Shown here in pieces: positions 59,646 to 64,000 of a stretch of DNA of 64,000 nt. The position numbers were made by a program, and so were the translations under genes. Position 1 is the stretch's first letter; each line of letters starts with the position of its first letter. Source of the DNA: Terribacillus saccharophilus (GTDB lineage: Bacteria; Bacillota; Bacilli; Bacillales; Amphibacillaceae); the NCBI RefSeq assembly GCF_002272745.1, contig NZ_NPBD01000001.1, positions 1-64,000 on the forward strand. Reading direction: 5' to 3'. The notes below the pieces were generated by a model, which worked only from the letters and a program-made list of their open reading frames with translations, was not told the origin of the DNA and made no database searches.

Positions 59646-61366
59646 TGGGCAGAAATTTAATGGCTTATAAAGGAATAAAAACGGTGCTGCTAGGGCTATC
59701 CGCATTGACTCTGCTGCAAGCTGTAGCCATTATCTTTCAAGCGAAATGGCTGGCGGAAGCCATCACGCACCTATTCCATGGGGAAAGCTTTACTTCCCAA
59801 ATACCACTTATAGGCTGCTTTATAGCAGCCTTTCTTGCTAGGCAGCTTTTACAGCTGATTATTAAAAAAATATGTTTCCGCTTTGCAGAAGCAACTGTCG
59901 AGGATATGCGGAAAGCATTTTTGGAAAGTGTGTTCAAGCTGGGACCACGCTACACTAGACAGGAAGGAACCGGGAATCTGGTTACTTTCTTGCTGGAGGG
60001 AGCAGGTAAGCTTCGGGATTATCTAGAGTTGTTCCTGCCGAAGCTTGTTTCCAATATGATCACACCTTGGTTAGTACTTGTTTATATCTGGCTGCACGAT
60101 GGTATCTCGGCTGTCATTTTATTGGTTACCATTCCTATTTTGGTTGCATTTATGATTTTGCTTGGCTTAGCCGCACAGAGGAAAATGGACAGTCAGTGGA
60201 AGGCATACCGTATGCTTTCCAATCACTTTGTTGATTCGTTAAGAGGATTGGAAACATTGAAATTCCTTGGTCGCAGCAAGGAACATGGTGAGACAATTGA
60301 AAAGGTAAGTGGACAGTATCGCAAATCCACGTTAGGTACATTACGGATTGCGTTTCTTTCCTCATTTGCGCTGGACTTATTTACGCAGCTTGCAATTGCT
60401 TTCGTTGCTGTTACGCTTGGTCTCAGATTAATTGATGGGACACTTTTGCTTGAGCCAGCATTGATGATCCTGCTGCTTGCACCAGAGTATTTCCTTCCGA
60501 TTCGTGAGGTGGGGAATGATTATCATGCTACATTGGATGGTAAGGATGCAGGTGATCAGATGCTTGCTGTTATTAAGCTTGCAGATGAGAAGCATAAAGG
60601 AAATCAAGCAGGGATTTGGAGAGAAGACAGTGAGCTTGTTTTAAACGACGTGACGGTTACGTATGACAATGATCGTCCTGCTTTGTCAGAGATAAAGTTA
60701 AGTATTAAAGGAAATCAGAAGGTCGGTTTGATTGGAGCAAGTGGTGCCGGTAAATCAACTTTCATTGATTTACTCAGTGGCTTTATTGATCCTGTTTTTG
60801 GTCAAATGGAGCTGGACGGGAAGCCTCTAGATTTCTCAGCTGAAGCTTGGCAGAAACAGACAGCATACATTCCGCAGCACCCATTCATCTTCCAAGGCAG
60901 TATCAAGGATAATGTAAGATTTTATGAGCCGGAAGCCTCGGATGAACGAGTGGAAAAAGCGATTGATCATGCTGGGCTCAGAGAAGTTGTCGAAAGACTT
61001 CCAGAAGGACCCGATACTTTAATTGGTGAAGGGGCCCGAGCCTTGAGCGGCGGTCAGGCACAGCGTGTTGTGTTGGCACGGGCATTCTTGAGCGATCGTT
61101 CGATTGTCCTGCTGGATGAACCAACAGCGCAGCTTGATATTGAAACGGAATATGAATTGAAAGAAGTAATCGAAGAACTTGCTGCAGATAAACTGTTGTT
61201 CTTCGCATCCCATCGGCTTCATTGGATGCAGGAAATGGATCTGATTGTCGTCATGGATAACGGCAGAATAGCAGAGTGTGGCACACATGAACAATTAATG
61301 GCGAACCGCGGCTTATATGTCCGTTTGCTGGAAGCACAAATGGGGGATAATCATGAAGCATCGTGA
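59645..61366 (+). CDS. cydD: Thiol reductant ABC exporter subunit CydD
   Basis: 573 residues: six-helix type I exporter domain (1-310) and ATPase domain with Walker A GASGAGKST, signature ALSGGQAQRV, Walker B SIVLLDEPTAQLD. FLSSFALDLFTQLAIAFVAV and LLLAPEYFLPIREVGNDYHA match E. coli CydD (this gene is called cydC in B. subtilis). With CydC it exports cysteine or glutathione-like thiols and is needed for bd-oxidase assembly. ATG overlaps the cydB stop by one base; ATG 59660 is an alternative. Confidence 0.93.
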   Translation: MGRNLMAYKGIKTVLLGLSALTLLQAVAIIFQAKWLAEAITHLFHGESFTSQIPLIGCFIAAFLARQLLQLIIKKICFRFAEATVEDMRKAFLESVFKLGPRYTRQEGTGNLVTFLLEGAGKLRDYLELFLPKLVSNMITPWLVLVYIWLHDGISAVILLVTIPILVAFMILLGLAAQRKMDSQWKAYRMLSNHFVDSLRGLETLKFLGRSKEHGETIEKVSGQYRKSTLGTLRIAFLSSFALDLFTQLAIAFVAVTLGLRLIDGTLLLEPALMILLLAPEYFLPIREVGNDYHATLDGKDAGDQMLAVIKLADEKHKGNQAGIWREDSELVLNDVTVTYDNDRPALSEIKLSIKGNQKVGLIGASGAGKSTFIDLLSGFIDPVFGQMELDGKPLDFSAEAWQKQTAYIPQHPFIFQGSIKDNVRFYEPEASDERVEKAIDHAGLREVVERLPEGPDTLIGEGARALSGGQAQRVVLARAFLSDRSIVLLDEPTAQLDIETEYELKEVIEELAADKLLFFASHRLHWMQEMDLIVVMDNGRIAECGTHEQLMANRGLYVRLLEAQMGDNHEAS

Positions 61367-63086
61367 CTGGATCATGCCATATGTTAAAAGATATAAATAT
61401 CGCATGCTGACCATTTTGCTGCTAAGTATGCTGACAGTGGGATCAGCTGCGGCATTGATGTTCACATCTGGCTTCTTGATTTCTAAGTCATCACTTCGGC
61501 CGGAGAACATCCTGCTCGTGTATGTGCCGATTGTGCTCGTTCGGGCATTCGGACTTGGACGCTCTGTATTCCGTTACTCCGAGCGACTGGTGAGTCATGA
61601 TTTCATTCTCCGTGTGCTGGCTAAGATGCGGACTAGGCTTTATCATCTAGTAGAACCCAAAGCAGCAACGAGCAGATCGATGAAAACCGGGGAAGTGCTC
61701 GGTATATTGGCTGAGGATATCGAAAGCCTGCAGGATTTGTACCTGCGTACGATTCTGCCGACTGCATCCGCTGTTCTTCTATACGTTATCAGTATCTGTG
61801 TACTCGGTTACTTTAGTATTGGATTTGCTTTACTTATGGCAATATACTTCTTCGTGCTGGTTGTTGTTATGCCGATTTTCTCGCTGTTGCATATGCGAGC
61901 GGCCAATCAGGCTTACAAGAAGGATAAGGATAAGCTTTATCAATATGTGACAGATGGTTTCCTTGGCATCCATGACTGGCTGCTGAGCGGACAAAAACAG
62001 CATTTCTTCAGTCGTTTTTTCAAGCGCCAGGAAACACAGGATAAAGCTGACAAACGATCGAAGAACTGGTCTTATTATCGTGAATTCATCGGGCAGGTCG
62101 TTGTTGCGGCCATGCTGGTAACGATGCTTGCTTTTGGGGCAAGTCTGTTTACGGATGGAAGAATAGCAGATGTATTCATTGCTGCTTTTGTTCTTGTCAT
62201 CATTCCACTGTCAGAAGCAATTTTACCTGTTTCAAATGCTGTGGAAAAGTATCCTCGGTATGAGGAGTCACTAAACCGTGTCACCGAACTTGAATCAGAT
62301 CAGGAAACAATCGTTGAAGCTGTCTCCTATGAAGGTTCGTTTGAGAATGTTCAGCTGACTATGGATGGCGTGCGTTTTGGTTATGAGGAACAGGAAAGTG
62401 TTATCAAGAACTTATCACTCGAGCTGACGCAAGGTAAGAAGATTGCCATTATCGGTAAAAGTGGTGCGGGTAAATCGACATTACTTAAGCTTCTGCAAGG
62501 GATGCTGGTTCCAAATTCCGGTTCTGTTCGAATCAATGGATATGAAGCATCATTCATTCGACCGGATATGACAAAGCTGGTTTCTGTATTAAATCAAAAC
62601 CCTTATCTATTTTATACAAGTGTGGCGAATAACCTGCTGCTGGCGAATGAATCTGCGACTGAAGCAGAAGTGAAAGCTATTATGAAACAAGTCAAACTAC
62701 ATGATTTAGTAGACAGTCAGCCAGAAGGATATCAGACATCGATGCAAGAAACCGGGCAGCGTTTCTCCGGCGGTGAGCGTCAGCGTATTGCTCTGGCACG
62801 GGTTCTGCTCCAGAATACGCCGATCGTCATGCTAGATGAACCGACAGTAGGTCTTGATCCGATCACAGAACGTGATTTGCTGAAGACGATTTTCAATAGC
62901 CTGGCCGGAAAATCTTTGCTTTGGGTAACGCATCACCTTGTAGGAATGGAACAGATGGATGAAATTATTTTCCTTGAGGAAGGGAAAATCAAAATGCGCG
63001 GGACGCATGCACAATTGCTGAAGGAATCCCCGCATTACAGAAAACTATATGAGCTGGACCGCCCGGCGGCATTCCAGCGTGTTTGA
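61353..63086 (+). CDS. cydC: Thiol reductant ABC exporter subunit CydC
   Basis: 577 residues, same architecture. LMFTSGFLISKSSL, SVFRYSERLVSHDFILRVLAKMRTRLY follow E. coli CydC (cydD in B. subtilis naming). Walker A GKSGAGKST, signature RFSGGERQRIALARV, Walker B IVMLDEPTVGLD. GGGGGAT precedes ATG 61353, 14 bases inside the end of cydD. The heterodimer works as one exporter. Last gene of the operon. Confidence 0.93.
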   Translation: MKHRDWIMPYVKRYKYRMLTILLLSMLTVGSAAALMFTSGFLISKSSLRPENILLVYVPIVLVRAFGLGRSVFRYSERLVSHDFILRVLAKMRTRLYHLVEPKAATSRSMKTGEVLGILAEDIESLQDLYLRTILPTASAVLLYVISICVLGYFSIGFALLMAIYFFVLVVVMPIFSLLHMRAANQAYKKDKDKLYQYVTDGFLGIHDWLLSGQKQHFFSRFFKRQETQDKADKRSKNWSYYREFIGQVVVAAMLVTMLAFGASLFTDGRIADVFIAAFVLVIIPLSEAILPVSNAVEKYPRYEESLNRVTELESDQETIVEAVSYEGSFENVQLTMDGVRFGYEEQESVIKNLSLELTQGKKIAIIGKSGAGKSTLLKLLQGMLVPNSGSVRINGYEASFIRPDMTKLVSVLNQNPYLFYTSVANNLLLANESATEAEVKAIMKQVKLHDLVDSQPEGYQTSMQETGQRFSGGERQRIALARVLLQNTPIVMLDEPTVGLDPITERDLLKTIFNSLAGKSLLWVTHHLVGMEQMDEIIFLEEGKIKMRGTHAQLLKESPHYRKLYELDRPAAFQRV

Positions 63087-63118
63087 TCCAAAGCTATATA
63101 GCATTGGATCTTTTTTTA
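63085..63118 (+). terminator. Terminator of cydABDC
   Basis: GATCCAAAGCT / AGCATTGGATC (one mismatch) with loop ATAT and seven T; starts within the stop codon. Confidence 0.88.
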
Positions 63119-63180
63119 TGCATAAATCGATAGAAAGCTCATCATACTACCCGTAAGCATATTGGAAATGGAGTGACGTG

Positions 63181-64000
63181 ATGGATATACTTCTTGCCGT
63201 TCTGCCTGCATTGTTTTGGGGCAGTATCGTGTTATTCAATGTCAAGCTTGGCGGGAGCCCTTATCACCAGATTCTAGGTACGACTATCGGTGCTCTGCTG
63301 CTTTCGATCGTACTGTATTTCTTCGTACGGCCCGAACTGACTGGCTTTATCTTTTTAATCGGTTTCTTGTCTGGGGTGTTTTGGTCACTTGGGCAAACTT
63401 TCCAGCTGAAAAGTGTTCATGCCATCGGTGTTTCTAGAACAATGCCGATCTCGACCGGAGCACAGCTTGTTTCCACTTCTCTTTTTGGTGTGATTGTGTT
63501 CGGGGAATGGAATACAACCAGAGCTGTCATTCTCGGAATCCTGGCATTATTGCTGATTATCGTTGGTGCAATCCTGACTTCCAGACGAGCAAAAGGAGAG
63601 GGAAACGACGAAGAGAGTCGTGGTGCTTTCCGTAAAGGTCTAATTTACATTGCTATCTCGACAGTCGGCTATCTCGTTTATGTTGTCATCGCCAGACTAT
63701 TCGGAGTTGATGGGTGGACTGCTTTATTCCCACAGGCTGTCGGCATGGTTGCAGGCGGAATAATATTGACAGTGAAATACAAACCATATGATTTCTATAC
63801 CATAAAAAATATACTTCCTGGTTTGATATGGGCTGCAGGGAATATGTTCCTGTTTATTTCGCAGCCGCGTGTCGGGGTTGCGACGAGTTTCTCTTTATCT
63901 CAAATGGGCATCGTCATTTCCACACTAGGCGGTATTTTCATTCTAGGTGAGAAGAAATCGAGAGGACAGCTAATCAGCATAAGTATCGGTATTGTCCTAA
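63181..64000 (+). CDS. GRP-family glucose/sugar uptake transporter (GlcU-like), cut by the window end
   Basis: 273 codons are visible without a stop. Membrane helices alternate through the whole sequence; LLAVLPALFWGSIVLFNVKLGG, GVFWSLGQTFQLKSVHAIGVSRTMPISTG and LPGLIWAAGNMFLFISQPRVGVATSFSLSQMGIV are the GlcU/RbsU signatures. It is a proton-coupled sugar carrier of about 285 residues, so only some ten residues should be missing. GGAGTGA precedes ATG 63181. Often beside glucose dehydrogenase; what follows is out of view. Confidence 0.9.
   Translation, partial: MDILLAVLPALFWGSIVLFNVKLGGSPYHQILGTTIGALLLSIVLYFFVRPELTGFIFLIGFLSGVFWSLGQTFQLKSVHAIGVSRTMPISTGAQLVSTSLFGVIVFGEWNTTRAVILGILALLLIIVGAILTSRRAKGEGNDEESRGAFRKGLIYIAISTVGYLVYVVIARLFGVDGWTALFPQAVGMVAGGIILTVKYKPYDFYTIKNILPGLIWAAGNMFLFISQPRVGVATSFSLSQMGIVISTLGGIFILGEKKSRGQLISISIGIVL

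Noticed and set aside
1..64000. Search for CRISPR arrays, transposases, phage genes and restriction or toxin-antitoxin systems
   Set aside because: No regularly spaced repeats, transposase motifs, structural phage genes or recognisable defence genes were seen on either strand.

Overview
The window reads as chromosome of a low-GC, Gram-positive endospore-former relative (Bacillaceae; a Terribacillus- or Halobacillus-like halotolerant genus is my guess from the gene mix, not proven). Signs are AGGAGG-type ribosome sites, SAM-I (S-box) riboswitches, CcpA cre boxes, Rex/Fnr-type operators at cyd, an LPXTG-like wall anchor, LipM/LipA lipoate assembly, RsbR-like STAS proteins and a YwaC-like alarmone synthetase. 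No phage, insertion sequence, CRISPR array or rRNA was seen.

Layout. 0-10.6 kb: tRNA-Leu, two oxidoreductases, a permease plus M20 amidohydrolase pair, a wall-anchored 5'-nucleotidase, a DUF4317 protein, and an S-box-controlled SfnG-type monooxygenase (leftward). 10.9-15.7 kb: dihydroxyacetone kinase, a frameshifted VOC gene, nitronate monooxygenase, Nudix hydrolase and histidine phosphatase. 15.7-26.4 kb: a sulfur island in which two head-to-head SAM riboswitches drive, leftward, an M20 hydrolase plus a complete oligopeptide-type ABC transporter and, rightward, metI-metC-metE-like. 26.5-29 kb: an acetyltransferase, then lipM-lipA. 29.1-34 kb: a complete sorbitol (glucitol) operon with SorC-type regulator, gutM, the srlA-srlE-srlB PTS genes, srlD and a fructose-6-phosphate-aldolase-like gene. 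34-38.7 kb: EamA transporter, pdxS-pdxT (PLP synthase), aldehyde dehydrogenase. 38.8-45.5 kb: truncated zinc ribbon, MocR-type regulator, an HPr paralogue without its phospho-sites, AraC and TetR regulators, and an MMPL exporter. 45.7-57 kb: interrupted sasA/ywaC, DHDPS-family aldolase, orphan cellobiose-type EIIC, small membrane proteins, GNAT enzymes, two sensor-STAS proteins, YitT, YhfP-like reductase. 57.2-63.1 kb: the cydABDC operon (cytochrome bd and its assembly exporter). The window ends inside a GlcU-type sugar transporter.

How they work together. The three S-boxes tie methionine synthesis to uptake and hydrolysis of amide- or peptide-linked compounds and to a sulfone monooxygenase, i.e. 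sulfur scavenging under SAM shortage. The sorbitol operon yields fructose-6-phosphate; the linked aldolase could split it to glyceraldehyde-3-phosphate and dihydroxyacetone, which the kinase at 10.9 kb could salvage. The cyd operon and a 46-residue membrane protein 3 kb upstream share TTGTGA-N6-TCACAA-like operators.

The most striking pattern is a series of small lesions at otherwise well-formed genes: frameshifts (VOC, DUF4177), a stop at codon 3 (sasA), lost start codons with good ribosome sites in front of ATA or ATC (histidine phosphatase, MMPL), and a zinc ribbon without its 5' end. Either the strain is shedding these genes or the assembly carries base errors.
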